Source: Cristatella mucedo (lineage: Eukaryota > Bryozoa > Phylactolaemata > Cristatellidae). Taken from it: a DNA stretch of 64,000 bases. The notes under the pieces are model-generated. The model was not told the DNA's origin and did no database searches. It saw nothing but the letters and a program-made list of their open reading frames with translations. Below are positions 11,090-21,870 of this stretch, piece by piece. The stretch is from NCBI GenBank assembly GCA_009760855.2, contig WPIO01000024.1, forward strand, positions 1,234,501-1,298,500. Reading direction: 5' to 3'. Every line of letters begins with the position of its first letter. Positions within the stretch are counted from its first letter, which is position 1. Position numbers and translations under genes: made by a program.

Positions 11090-11680
11090 GTTGTTCACTT
11101 TTTTTTTTATCAATAGCTTACGCAGGGCATCGCAAAGTTTTTTCTTGCACTCTTTACAGCCACGTGTTGGTGAATGTCATGAGGTAAATGCACCTCATCG
11201 CAGCTTGAGTGAAAAATGTACATCTGCTGCCAGCTCGAGCTCTACTCTGCCCATGACGGATATTGATTGTGAACATTACTGTGTAGCTAATTATCAAAAT
11301 GGCTGTGCAATCCACTTTGCCTTTCTCAGATATGCACCTCTTTTTCAGCAAGCTTTGCAAAATAGCAAACTGTGGAGCTCTTTGGGCTCTTACTTCCGTG
11401 CTGCAACTCTCTTTTATAACATACTCAATGGGACGTATAGCGCCATGGAAAGGAAAAGTGGATTGCACATCTACAAGGTTGATAATAAATGTTAGCTTTG
11501 GGCAGAGAAGAGCTTGAGCTAGCAGCAAAAGTAGAGGTTTTACTCAAGCTGTGACACGAGGTACACTTTCCTCATGACATTCACAAACTTGTCGCTGCAA
11601 AGAGTGCAAGAGAAGACGCCTGGTTGCTATGTGTGACGGCGATGATACCTACTGAAAAAGAACAAACAGCTGAACTTGAC
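11090..11680. repeat. Large imperfect palindrome (foldback element)
   Basis: The left arm (strongest at about 11132-11325) and right arm (about 11445-11625) are reverse complements. Shared blocks include TCTTGCACTCTTT, GTGAATGTCATGAGG, CAGCTTGAGT and GTGCAATCCACTTT in the same order and spacing. By eye the outer arm portions are about 80% identical. The centre lies near 11385 with about 120 bp unpaired. The 175-codon open frame at 10968-11495 and the minus one at 11154-11528 run through this structure and are probably products of it, not genes. A foldback or MITE-like transposon is the simplest reading. Terminal repeats and a target duplication were not identified. Confidence 0.75.
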
Positions 11681-11792
11681 CATTGAACAATGAACAATGC
11701 AATACAGCATCTGAACCTGCAGATCTCGAAAAAACCTACTTGTTTGGCACAATGATACGATGGCACGGTTATGCTGCCTACTCACTTGGCTA

Positions 11793-12002
<210 letters not shown>

Positions 12003-12024
12003 CTTAAATATAATATATATATAT

Positions 12025-12155
12025 AATTCATTTGTATAGCACCCCAAGAGAACTTGATCTCTATTCAGGTGCTTAACATATGCCTTGGGGCTTGAGCCCA
12101 CGACCTCAGCCAGACCTTGGTCGGGGCGTGCACCTTAACCACTGCACCAAACCAG
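12025..12155 (-). mobile_element. SINE-2 copy
   Basis: Minus strand A-box-like GGTGCAGTGGTTAAGG, B-box-like GGGCTCAAGCC, and a tail with AAGAGAACTTGATCTC resembling the LINE-A end. Confidence 0.72.
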
Positions 12156-12639
12156 CTACGATGAGACATAGTGGCTAGGTGACTCTGCCCCTTACTTTGC
12201 AGTGACAAAAATAGGAGCATTCCTTCTTGCTTGACCGGACTCCATTTGTTCAGTTGCCCCTCTGATCTCACCGGCTGCTCAACCTGAAGTGTTCAGGTTC
12301 TCTGCAGGTGCTGCAGCTGTCAAGTGATGGTTTACCATTGTGCCCTGATAGTTCAAAAATTTTATCTGAGTCTTCAGCAAAAACCTGCAAGCAATGCAAA
12401 GCAGTCCACACAGCTGCTGGCTGCTCCAGCAAGTGCTATTTCTCCCGGCTGCAAGCGCTCCCACAACGCAGCACCCATGAGCAGTCGAGCAACCCATTTT
12501 GGAGTTGATGAATGCACCAGGCTGACCATGCCAGTCACTCTAATTAGCTCTGCAGCAAGCCTTTATCCTTCATGCTGCTGCCATAGCTTATGTTTCAATG
12601 TTGGCCACATGCAGCCAGCCAAACATCTACTAACTAAAA

Positions 12640-12735
12640 CTCTAATAATAATTATAATAATAAAATATAAATAAATAATAAAATATAAATAAATAATATT
12701 ATATATTATATTAATAACATTATAAATATTATAAA
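12640..12735. repeat. AT-rich AATA/ATAT tract
   Basis: Irregular AATAAATA and TATATT repeats, forming the (ATT)n-like tail that borders the old LINE-A copy next to it. Confidence 0.7.
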
Positions 12736-12739
12736 TAAT

Positions 12740-12995
12740 AAGTATAAAACATCTATATAGTACCCAAGAGAGCCGAATCCTTTTCTAGGCTGAAGAGGAA
12801 GCTTGTCAATTGGTTAGTCATAACAGTCACAACTTCAGAATGCACAAACTCACAAGGACAGTTCATTCAGATGGAGCAATGGCTTTGAGAATGACCTAGG
12901 TTCATAGCTTCTTTTTGAGTGTCGTCAAATCAGACGATGTGATGGCCATACCCGACTTTTATAGAAAATTACTTCAAGGTGGCTTACATCTATTA
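12740..12995 (-). mobile_element. Ancient LINE-A 3' copy
   Basis: Weak but collinear resemblance to the LINE-A 3' UTR: the terminal AGTACCCAAGAGAGCC block, then AGCTTCTTTTTGAGTGTCGTC in the place of the usual TTCCTTTTAAATGTGGTC. Much more diverged than the other copies. Confidence 0.5.
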
Positions 12996-14170
12996 GCATT
13001 GTTAGCCTGCATCAGTGTGCAGTAAGCGAACACGACTTGGCCTACTAATCGTATACATAATCGTCTGAACTGAGGACTTTCTAACACACTCTTCAATCGT
13101 TTTCTTGTTAATAGTGTTCTCTTTCCAAAATATTACAACGTTGTTGAGACCCCTGGGTGTAGATAGAGATCTGTTAATAACGTGTTACAAGCGTGGTGTG
13201 TGGCTTCCACTTCCAGACAAAACAAAGCCGAAAACACAGCTCTGGTAACGACAATTAGTCTCAGCTGGTGCAAAACAAATACTGATAACGTCTGAACCTT
13301 GTACTACTATTTGCAGGTGCACTTGTAAGCACCAATGCGCGCCTCATCGAAGAGTTCCCGTACCTTAACATAACAATTCCATATCCATGATGTCGATAAA
13401 TCTATTTGACAGCAGCAGATGCTGACAGGCGTTTGACTGTGGCCCCGACGTATGCCAACGGCTCCGTGGCCTACACTTCAAACGCCTAGGCCAACTCCGG
13501 AAACATAATTAGCTGCCTATTGCATATAATCGGCTCTTGAATGGCTTCAGCCACAGATTATTGTTTTACAGTCAAATTCTAGCCATTACAATTCAATAGC
13601 TGCCAATGCAGATTATTAGTCATAATCGAGCTGATTTAACTAGCCCACAGTTTCAACCGAGATCTAGCTATTAGTACCTAGTGGGCCTATTAGTCATGTT
13701 AATAATGAAGTTTCATCATAAAATTTGAAGCTTTCTTGTAAATCTAATTTCCTTTACAGATTCTCCAGGATAGCACCAAGAAGGGTCGCAGTATTTGACT
13801 TACTTGAGCAGCCGTAGGGTACCGAAGGGCATAAACAATGGAAACTCGCTGGACAGCAAGTTGCCTTCGACACGTTTCCGGTTCAGACTAACTGGGAGGG
13901 AGCTGCTGCACATGACAGGGGAGGGGCTTCCTTCGGTAGGCGTGTACGTTGACTCACTCTTTTGATCGGCTGAGACTTTCGGTGCTGACTCTCTCAGATT
14001 GCAAGGCAGGCAGTAGCAGCTGCGCCAGCCTCCAAGCTCGAGCTGAGGCGCTTCGTCTTGCCGTGCAGCCGTTGTCCTAGCGCTCGGATTGGCTATATCT
14101 CTACTCCATCTTGTACCCTCATAGCATCTGCCGATCTGGTGCCTCACGCCCAGCATTCCTTCGCTTGCAG
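12996..14170. other. EGFR intron or upstream sequence, nothing recognised
   Basis: The stretch just before the first visible EGFR exon. I looked for L-domain or cysteine-rich coding segments and found none. The region from 13800 is GC-richer and gives antisense open frames without features. Confidence 0.4.
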
Positions 14171-14482
14171 TACTGCATACCGTGTGACGAACTCTGCCAG
14201 TCGTGCTCCGGCCGCGGTCCTAGCGATTGTCTGACGTGCAAGCACGTCGAGGTAGCCGGAAACCAGAATGGCGACCGCAGAGGCAATTCGGTGACGTGCA
14301 CGATCAAGTGCCCGCCGGTACACTACGAGGAGGTGGTGCCTGCCCGGCCGCCGGGAACCAGCCACCAGAGGCGAGTCTGTCGAAAGTGCAGCGACCTCTG
14401 CCTGGACGGCTGCCGTGGGCCTAGTGCCGGCGATTGCGAGCGCTGCAACGCCGGGCGTCTGCACAGGAACGGCATGGCAAAC
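14171..14482 (+). CDS. EGFR: EGFR exon: extracellular cysteine-rich domain IV (furin-like)
   Basis: A 104-codon exon, phase 0 at both ends, bounded by TCGCTTGCAG and the strong donor GTGAGT. The translation starts YCIPCDELCQSCSG and has the spaced cysteines of growth-factor-receptor domain IV: CxxCxxxCxxC blocks, GRGPSDCLTC (compare GRGPDNCIQC in human EGFR), CTIKCP, then CRKCSDLCLDGCRGP. About sixteen cysteines are present, and in the family they pair within furin-like repeats. The domain sits outside the cell next to the membrane and in ErbB receptors makes the autoinhibitory tether with domain II. The exon is GC-rich compared with the surrounding introns. The identical block of antisense open frames is a shadow. 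Confidence 0.9.
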
Positions 14483-14734
14483 GTGAGTGGATATCTAGCG
14501 CTTGCGACGGACGGTGCCATCCCAGAGTTCCCACTGGCAGCCGCTTGAAGGCTACACTATTTCACCCGAGAGGGCCGCTGCAAAACTCCGGGGCTGATGC
14601 ACTACTCTGGGCGATGGAATGCAGCATAAGAACTTTGTGTTCATTGATCAACAGGGTGCCTTCGAAGCATCTTCAGCAATGGAGACATGCGGTCAACATT
14701 CTGGGATTTCTAAACTAGCCGTGCAGCCACGTTC

Positions 14735-14860
14735 TTCACTAGGTGCAGTTGCCTGGTATATTTTTCGTTAGCCCAGCCAAAATAGAATCTCAATAATCTA
14801 GCCAAGACAGAACCAGGGATCTAGCTGAACTTTTTGCAAGGCTTGTCGTTAGACAACCCC
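14735..14860 (-). mobile_element. LINE-B fragment in EGFR intron
   Basis: Minus-strand match to the C-terminal part of LINE-B ORF2, the block around LDYCNSL, best compared with 63160-63250. Highly diverged. Confidence 0.6.
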
Positions 14861-15587
14861 TAAACTTACATTATATTCTGTTACTGGGCTTGGTCAAGCA
14901 GTTTGATTGATTAAACCTCATTATAACAATATCGCCTTGACCAACAACATCAAGGGAACTAAACAGAACTAGGGGGGGCCTTAGCCACACCAGGCTATGA
15001 GCAGGAACTTGGGAAAAAACGAAGCCAGACTCCCCAACCTTGGGTGACACCATTGGACAGGAGCAATCTTGATGGCTGCTATCCACACTATTACTGCCCA
15101 AGATGACATTGGTAGGACATTGGCTGCAGTTACGGGAATGCACCAGCGTGACAGGTCTCAGCTCGAAGGCTCACATGGTGGCTACGAAAAACATGCTCAC
15201 AGGGAATGCACAATATATTCAAGCCATCACTTTGAGCATGCTTATCTCCAGCCACTCTCGGGCACTGTGTCGTCCTGGTCTTGTGTGGGTGGTTGCATCG
15301 TCTGTAAACGCCCGAAATCCGTCTGGATGCATTGCTGTCAGAGTTCGAGAGTGCCAAACAGCCACGACTGTCTGACCAGCCAACGGTCGCCAAAGCGAAA
15401 GTTACAAGATGTGATGTCGGCTGTGATAGCTGCTTCAATTTTGAAAGCTTCTGGGCGATGGAATTAAAAGACCCTCAGTTGCTGCAATGGGGCTAGTGTC
15501 TGCAGGGGGCTACTGCGTTTGCTGCTGAGCTGCTGCTGCTGCAGCACCTAATTTGCATTTTGCATGACCATTCCCCTCTCGCTGCAG

Positions 15588-15682
15588 TTCACATGCGTCG
15601 AGAAGTGCCCGGACGATGCCAAGTACAGCAGAAAGGGTGAACATGACCAGGACGTCTGCTCGATGACCGAACCCGAAGCAGC
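15588..15682 (+). CDS. EGFR: EGFR exon: end of extracellular domain IV
   Basis: A 95-base exon with acceptor CTCGCTGCAG and donor GTAAGT. It starts in phase 0, following the previous exon, and leaves two bases of a split codon. It encodes FTCVEKCPDDAKYS, then GEHDQDVCSM and an acidic end. This corresponds to the CVKTCP...GHVC stretch just outside the membrane in human EGFR. The CVEKCP motif is typical of the last furin-like repeat. The short CHPNCTYGC-like segment that follows in vertebrates is not found; it is either lost or in a small exon I missed. Confidence 0.82.
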
Positions 15683-15754
15683 GTAAGTGCTCTAGGGAGT
15701 AAAGGCGTAAATGAGAATACACATGTTCCTCCTTCTAACTATCATTGGTACACA

Positions 15755-15777
15755 TACCCATATGTGTATGTATTTGT

Positions 15778-15809
<32 letters not shown>

Positions 15810-15812
15810 TTG
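15755..15812. repeat. (TG)n microsatellite
   Basis: Short TG-rich tract within the EGFR intron directly after the domain IV exon. Confidence 0.9.
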
Positions 15813-16554
15813 CAGTGAGCCAATAATTTTTGCTGAAGGTACAAAAAGCAGGAGTTCAACCATTTCCTGGCAACTGGATTTGCGAACTCATTAGTATCTG
15901 ACTTCGTGTCCATTTTCAAATCCACTTTGCTGCTTTTTGGTCACTAGATTCTTGTTCGTTAAAAAGGTAGGCTTCACATTTTAAAGGCGGCTCATTGTTA
16001 ACCTCAAAGAATATGTTTTGATTGACAGATCAGTTCTTGTGCCTTTTAACCTCAGTCGTCGCTTGGTATACTTTTTGAACTATTTTAAGTTGCCCTGTAC
16101 AGCAAAGAAGCTGGTAGACTTTGCATTGGCAGCTTGTTTCTTGCAAGCATCTGAGAGTCTCGTTCTGACCATTGGACAGTAATGCTTGTGCAGCATTTAA
16201 CTTATACACATTTTCAAATGTGGGAGTGCGAGAGCTTCTAGGTATGAGCCAGACCGTACCCATTTGTTGCTGGAAGGTTCATGATCATAAGAGGACGGGT
16301 ATGTGAAAGTGAGAGAGAGTGTTATATTGACTAGTGTCACAACGGTAGGACTGTGCAGGTCTATAGGCTGTTAGCCTGGGATAATTCGTAGATATTTTGC
16401 TGCATTTGGAGACACAGCAAACATAATGTTTGAAAGTTACAATAATTGCCAGGGGCTAAGTAGAAGCTAGATTTACATGGATTTGAGGGTGTCGACTTCG
16501 CTCAGAAGGTTAGCACTATACTATGCAGTGCAGCGTGCACCAATGGCAAAACCA
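15813..16554. other. EGFR intron, nothing recognised
   Basis: AT-rich intron sequence without an exon or named repeat. Confidence 0.4.
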
Positions 16555-16690
16555 ATAATGTATAGCGACAGAAGAGCCTTTGTGACTATCACCACCATTT
16601 CCAGTGGCAACAAAGAATCACTGCCACAGATTCGAACCCACGACCTGGGGCCACCGACTTACCTTGTGAGCCAAAACGGCTCATCGAACA
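16555..16690 (-). mobile_element. SINE-1 copy in EGFR intron
   Basis: Retains the B box in reverse (GATTCGAACCC) and the TATAGCGACAGAAGAGCC body. The A-box end is mutated. Confidence 0.72.
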
Positions 16691-17624
16691 AAGCACCTAA
16701 CCTCTCCACAAGATGTAATCGATGAAATTAAGTCGCACGGCTCTTCTCTCCACGTGCAGTGCACATATGAACTGGAGAAAGACGACACGTTCACTCACTG
16801 TTGTGAGAGATGCACTAGAGCCCCCACCCAACTCACCTCCGTAGGGAAAGGATTCCATGACTGCTTGGCCATTCACCAATGCCTTCACCCAATCAGCTGG
16901 GAGGACCCGCAGGCCGCAGAGACATTCTGCTCTTCTGCCTTGGTCTGGCTACACGGTCTGGCGACGCGGTGGCTACACCATGCCTGCAGATTTGCTTAGC
17001 ACGAGTTCATGCTTGGAATGTAGCATGAGCTGAGCAATATGCCGTGCCTAAAGATCCTATTGATACCTGAGTGTAGGCTGCAGCCTCAGAGACTGCTGTC
17101 CATGAACAAATAGCTGCAGCTCAAGATGCTACACTTTTTCTAGGCTTGAGAAGCCAAATGATGCTCCCGGAACTATTTCAATCGCCAATCACCAGCAGCT
17201 CTTGGGCATCTATTTTATCTGCCTCGCTTAGCATATATTTTGTAAGTAACTGTCTGTAGCTTCCTGCTTTGCGGTGGTTTTCGGCAGCAATTGGCTGCTG
17301 ACTTCTGACTTCAGTAGCAGGTGTAGATGCACCATGGCTACTGCCGGCCCCGACTATACAAGTAAAGGTGCAAGTAAAAGTTAAGGTCGGCTGATTTGCA
17401 GCCTCATCAACGTAGCGCCAAAGAAACTCTGTTCCATTACCAGCTTGCTGTGGCCAACAGTAGATTGTCTGCCATATGAGTCGAGCTCACGGCCTGGGTC
17501 GTGGAATACAAACACCTCATCCCTTCGGCTAAGGCTAGACCCATTCACCTGCTTCCCAGCATCCTTTACCATCTACTGCTGCTTGTATTGATGACATCCA
17601 TACAATGATGATAGTAACATTTGC
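16691..17624. other. EGFR intron, mostly unassigned
   Basis: An exon-like open frame begins after CCACGTGCAG at 16760 but its phase does not fit the gene. The region 17380-17580 has a minus-strand tRNA-like pattern (TAGCCTTAGCCGAAGGG, then GTGAGCTCGACTC) that may be a decayed SINE. Neither is strong enough to name. Confidence 0.3.
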
Positions 17625-17900
17625 TAAATTGAACGATAATAAAAATGCCTACCAAGTGTGATTCAGACATTGGAAAGGTTAAAGCTCAAAATTGGCTCTG
17701 CCAGCATATCTTCTGTTGAATCTGCACGAAATCTAGTTGCCATATAAAAAAGTGACCTTTCATTAGACGATCGCATCAACTCCACAGTCACATCTGCCTA
17801 CTTTTAGCTATATATTGTTGCTAAAATTCGATCTTCCTTAGACAGGGATACTACATTTAAATTGGGGCAGGCATTTTCGACATTCTGCTTCGATTTCTGT
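17625..17900 (+). mobile_element. LINE-A ORF2 fragment
   Basis: Corresponds to 31010-31265: the NDDKTN region, then CTCAAAATTGGCTCTGCCAGC. Frames are broken. Located directly before the minus-strand copy, as a small inverted unit. Confidence 0.7.
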
Positions 17901-17909
17901 AACTAATTA

Positions 17910-19425
17910 ATAATGCACTTGATAAAGCGCCCTCAGAGAACTCAATCTCTCTCTAGGCCCTTTACATTTGCTGCAGAAGGAAATGCAATTAAATGGTGAG
18001 TAAAATCATGCTTCATAAACAAACAACATGAATAACAGGGTCAGCATGCAAAAGGGGTTAGTGGCAGCATGCACGGTGTCAGCACCCATAGGCACATCAA
18101 GGACGTATCACAGGGACCCACTAAATGCTGCATTAAATAGGTGTGTTTTTAAATTCTTTTTAAATGTGATCGGGTCAGGGGATGTTCTGACGCAGGTCGG
18201 GAGGGATTTCCAGGAGTTGGGAGCATGCGAACTAAATGCACGGTCTCCAAAGGATTTGAGGTTTGTACAGGGTATTTGTAGACTGTTGGATTCCTAAAAG
18301 CAGGTGGTACTGGCTTGGCCTGATGGGGTAGTATATCTGAGAGATAGGCTAAAGCCAAAGAATGAAGGGACCTAAAAGTGAGCGACAAAACCTTGAAGGC
18401 AGTCCGTTGCTTGCTTGGTAGCCAGTGAAGTTTGGCGAGAAGTGGTGTAACGTAGCAGCTGCGACGCTCACGACAGACAAAACTGGCTGCGGAGTTGAGT
18501 ACCAGCTGCAATCGCCTGATCGCACATGCCGGTAGGCCAGCGAGCAGTGAGTTGCAGAAGTCGAGACAGGATGTCACGAATGCATGGAGAAACTTGTACG
18601 CGGTATCCTAACCTAAAAAAGCCAGAATTTAAGCAATGTTATGTAGTTGAAAGTAGGCAGATGACTGTGGAGCTAATTTGGTCGTCTAACGAGGTCACTT
18701 TGGAACATGACACCTAGATTTCGAGCTGATTCAACAGGAGAAATGCTGGCAGAGCCAATTTTGAGTGTCAGCCTTTCCAATTTCTGATACACACTACGTT
18801 TGCCCATAACTAGTAAATTAATTGTATCATCATTTAGTTTTAGAAAATGTGCTGTCATCCATGTGCGCATGTCATCAATACATGCAGCAAGTGAGTTTAG
18901 AGAATTTGAGGTGCTCGAAGGCTGAGAGGGATCAAAGCAAAGGTACAATTTAGTGTCATCCGCATAGAAGTGAAAGCCTAGATTGTGCTTGGCAATCACA
19001 TCAGCAAGAGGCAGAGTATAAACCGTGAAAAGAGCCGGACCTAGCACGGAGCCCTGAGGTACTCCATATTTCAGAGGTACTTCAGATGATCTTTATCCAT
19101 TCACGTCAATACTCTGGAGTCTCCCACCGAGATAGGACCTGAACCACTGCAGATCAGTGCCAGTTATGCCCAGGCGAGATGAGAGGCACTCTAGAAGAAC
19201 TTTGTGATCGATGGTATCAAAAGCTACCGAAAGATCGAGAAAAACAAGCAGAGACACTCTACCCATGTCTGCATTCCTAAGTAGGTCGTTATACCCTAAG
19301 CAATGCTGACTCTGTGGAGTGATTACCTCTAAAGCCAGACTGGCACTTACTAGCAAGGTGTGAGGTTTCGATATATGAGTTGTGCATTGGTCAACGGGCC
19401 TGAGCAATAAGGTACTAATAGCTTA
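17910..19425 (-). pseudogene. LINE-A copy with partial reverse transcriptase
   Basis: The longest minus-strand LINE-A copy. The 3' end is at 17910. Reading upstream, open frames at 18149-18577, 18673-19047 and 19093-19407 give the RT core: motif A region LDLSVAFDTIDH, GPALFTVYTLPL of motif B, FYADDTKLYL with the catalytic YADD, and FLKLNDD. Two frameshifts or stops separate the pieces. The N-terminal half, including the endonuclease, is absent, as expected for 5'-truncated LINE insertion. It lies in the intron before the EGFR transmembrane exon. Confidence 0.85.
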
Positions 19426-20020
19426 TGCAAAACTCTGTCGCTAAGCTTGTCTGTCGTGATTTTAGCAGTTGCCACGTCTCACTATTCGCTATACTGCATT
19501 TTCTCCCAATCAATCAGAGCATCAAACTCTATGTTCTGTACCTCACTTGTAGGTTTCTTCATTTATTGGCACCAACCTTCTTGTCTGATCTACTCCCTCA
19601 CCATGCTAAACTGCGTACCACCTGCTTTTATTAATCTAATCGTATAGCCACACCTCACAGAAATCTCAAATATTTTGTGGACCATGCATTTTTTTAGCTC
19701 ATGTGCTTCCTAAGCCTGGTAATCACTTCCGACTGGGTCATGACTTCCCCTTGCTTGACCATATTTAAAAAGAAGCTAAAATGCATCTGTTTGTCACGGC
19801 ATTTACTGGGTAGATCTGCTCAGTCCGTCATGTGGGTATGCCTGCTGACACTGTTCGTGCTGCCACCTAATCTATATGCAGACTGAACCTGTTTATATCT
19901 AACCAGGTTATGCTCGTTGACATTACCACTAACCGTTCGACCATGCTTAGTTTGCATTATGTATGAAGTGCCTAGAGTGAGATTAATTTCTCTGATGCAC
20001 TATAAAATGTTTTATTATTG
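19426..20020 (+). mobile_element. LINE-A diverged 3' half, head-to-head with previous copy
   Basis: Covers the ORF2 C-terminus (LPINQSIKLYVL; RFLHLLAPTFLSDLLPHHA) through the 3' UTR sub-repeats to a degenerate terminal stem and (TTATTA). The tail at 19970-20010 is also present in the inverted EGFR duplicate near 4.8 kb, so this insertion predates that duplication. Confidence 0.78.
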
Positions 20021-20085
20021 TTAATATTATGCCACCTGTCATCGCTTTGGGAGCTCTCTTCAGCGCTTTGCTCTTTCTACTAAAG

Positions 20086-20377
20086 GCTGCAAGGGCTGTC
20101 ACAGAAGATGAACATGCAAGTAATAATTGGCATCGCTGTCGGCTGCTTTATGCTCGTGCTCGGAGCAGCTCTGGCCATCGCCTGTGTGTGCCGTCAGCGC
20201 ATCACACGCGAGAAGTCAAGACGCTACGAAGCCGAGATGATGGTTGGAGCTTTTAGAACCGAGTCATTGAAGCTGACTGATGCACTGCCAGACATGTCGC
20301 GCCTGCGCCTCGTCAAGGAGAGCGAAATACGGTGTGGCTGCATGATCGGCTCAGGAGCTTTCGGCACAGTCTACAAG
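20086..20377 (+). CDS. EGFR: EGFR exon: transmembrane, juxtamembrane and P-loop
   Basis: Encodes a 22-24 residue hydrophobic helix (VIIGIAVGCFMLVLGA...CVC), a basic stop-transfer cluster (RQRITREKSRR), the juxtamembrane segment that helps form the asymmetric dimer in EGFR, and the start of the kinase, ESEIRCGCMIGSGAFG, with the glycine loop GSGAFG and TVYK. It ends in phase 0 at the donor GTAGCT. The start is inferred: an acceptor after CTACTAAAG gives the one-base start needed to complete the split codon from 15682 (Ala). An acceptor at 20104 (CACAG) would be phase 0 and would not join. The juxtamembrane part is duplicated in the 4.1-4.8 kb pseudogene. Confidence 0.86.
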
Positions 20378-20709
20378 GTAGCTTACACAAGCATTTACAG
20401 GCCGCAGCGGCTGTGGGAGATGTGGTGGAGGCTTACACTGGCCACTAGCTTAGCATCCCATGGGGGCGGCCGTATGCCTCTGTCTGCCTTACTGTCATGC
20501 TTGCACGTCCTTCTCACCCCTGGCACAGGCTCACGTCAGGGACGGCCGCACATGAAGCTCCCACTGTCGTCTCTCTAGGTCTGTCATCGAACCGTTTAGC
20601 CTCGTCATACCCACGTGTCTTACAGCTGTTATTTGCAAAGTGAGAAAAGAAGGATCTCGATCTCATCCTTGCCTGAATTTACCATCTGAGTACGACCATA
20701 GCTTCTCCC

Positions 20710-20715
<6 letters not shown>

Positions 20716-20772
<57 letters not shown>
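20716..20772. repeat. (CT)n microsatellite in EGFR intron
   Basis: About 57 bp of CT. Its counterpart is the 4495-4584 tract in the inverted pseudogene. Confidence 0.95.
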
Positions 20773-20774
<2 letters not shown>

Positions 20775-20854
20775 TCACTAGTTGCTCGAATGGCTGGCCT
20801 TATGGCCCTGAAGACTGCATCATTTTGCTGACTTGCAGACCCGATCTTATTCAG

Positions 20855-21139
20855 GGTTTGTGGCTGCCTGAGGGAGAGGGAGTCACACTGCCGGTAGCCA
20901 TCAAGGTGCTGCAAGAGGGCACGACTCCCAAACAGAACAAAGAGCTGCTCGATGAGGCGCGCATCATGGCGACGGCGATGGATCCAAGCTGCTTGCATCT
21001 AATCGCGGTCTGCTTGACGTCGCCCATGGTGCTGCTCACGCAGCTCATGCCCAGCGGCTGCCTGCTCGAGTACGTGCGCAAGAACAGGGCCAACATCGGC
21101 TCCAAATCGCTGCTCGATTGGAGCACTCAGATCGCCATG
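20855..21139 (+). CDS. EGFR: EGFR exon: kinase N-lobe
   Basis: A 95-codon exon, phase 0 at both ends, from acceptor TTATTCAG to donor GTGAGT. It starts GLWLPEGEGVTLPVAIKVL, close to the GLWIPEGEKVKIPVAIKEL of human EGFR. It contains the ATP-anchoring VAIK lysine, the ELLDEARIMA alpha-C helix with its glutamate, the hinge region LLTQLMPSGCLLEYV with the TQLMP motif, and LLDWSTQIAM. The gatekeeper position is Thr, as in human EGFR. The residues needed for ATP binding in this lobe are all present. The donor and following intron are copied in the 4.1-4.8 kb pseudogene. Confidence 0.95.
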
Positions 21140-21390
21140 GTGAGTGGCGCTGGGCCTTGACGGTGCCTAAGCAGCAGCAGCTCTAAGCAGCAGCAGCAGC
21201 AGCAGCGACGATGAGCCGGCAATAGGAGCATGCGCCACTATGGGCCTCAGTCTCAGGGCCAAAGAGTGGTTAGCTCACTGCTGTCGGCCACGGTCTCAGC
21301 ACATGCTGTACCCGGCTCGACGGCTGCAGCCAGGAAGTGCTGTTCCTTTTCAACCAGCAATCGCTGATGGCGATTTTCAGTTACTGTTAG

Positions 21391-21454
21391 GGCGTGGAGT
21401 ACCTGGAAGGTCGGGCAATCGTGCGCCGAGACCTGGCCGCCAGAAACGTGCTAG
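21391..21454 (+). CDS. EGFR: EGFR exon: catalytic loop, with RRD instead of HRD
   Basis: A 64-base exon from acceptor TTACTGTTAG to donor GTACGT, starting in phase 0 and leaving one base. It encodes GVEYLEGRAIVRRDLAARN and VL. The family motif is HRDLAARN: the Asp that acts as catalytic base and the RxxN typical of tyrosine kinases are intact, but the His is Arg (CGC). That His is part of the regulatory spine in active kinases. The inverted duplicate of this exon near 4.14 kb has CAC (His) at the same place, so His is probably ancestral. A sequencing error or a decaying allele is possible. Confidence 0.93.
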
Positions 21455-21870
21455 GTACGTGCTTCGTCATAGCCCTCTGTGCTTCTTTTTTACAACTCTT
21501 GGGAACTCCTTCCCAGTGCTTCTGCACGACCCGGCAAAAGATGAAGCAATAGCTGCTTCTCATGATCGTTTTCAAGCCAATCCTTAAGCATCTTGCAACG
21601 GATAGGTAATTTTGAAAATTTGTAAATGTAGCCCATTCATTGAACTGCCTGGTGGCCATCGTCTCTCGAGCAGTCCAAGCCTCTCAAGAGGCAGCTCTCT
21701 TCTCCCAACTCGTGTGCAGCCCTCTCCTCTCCGACCCATCTTTAGCTTCTGCCCCTCAGAAGTTTTTAACTTTACCTTGTTGCTTGTATTGGGTCATCTA
21801 ATTATTGGAGATTGCCAGGCCGACTAGCAATGGCCGAGGCCTTAGGAGCATGCATAAGCGACTGTCCCTT

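Noticed and set aside
10968-11495. 175-codon open frame
   Set aside because: Runs across the palindrome and has no recognised domain. The matching minus frame of similar length indicates it comes from the inverted structure.
14144-14464. Antisense open frames over the domain IV exon
   Set aside because: Shadows of a GC-rich exon on the other strand.
16760-16999. Exon-like open frame (CTYELEKDDTFTHCCERC) after CCACGTGCAG
   Set aside because: Cysteines recall domain IV, but it starts in phase 0 while the preceding EGFR exon leaves two bases. It has no clear donor and no alignment to the family.
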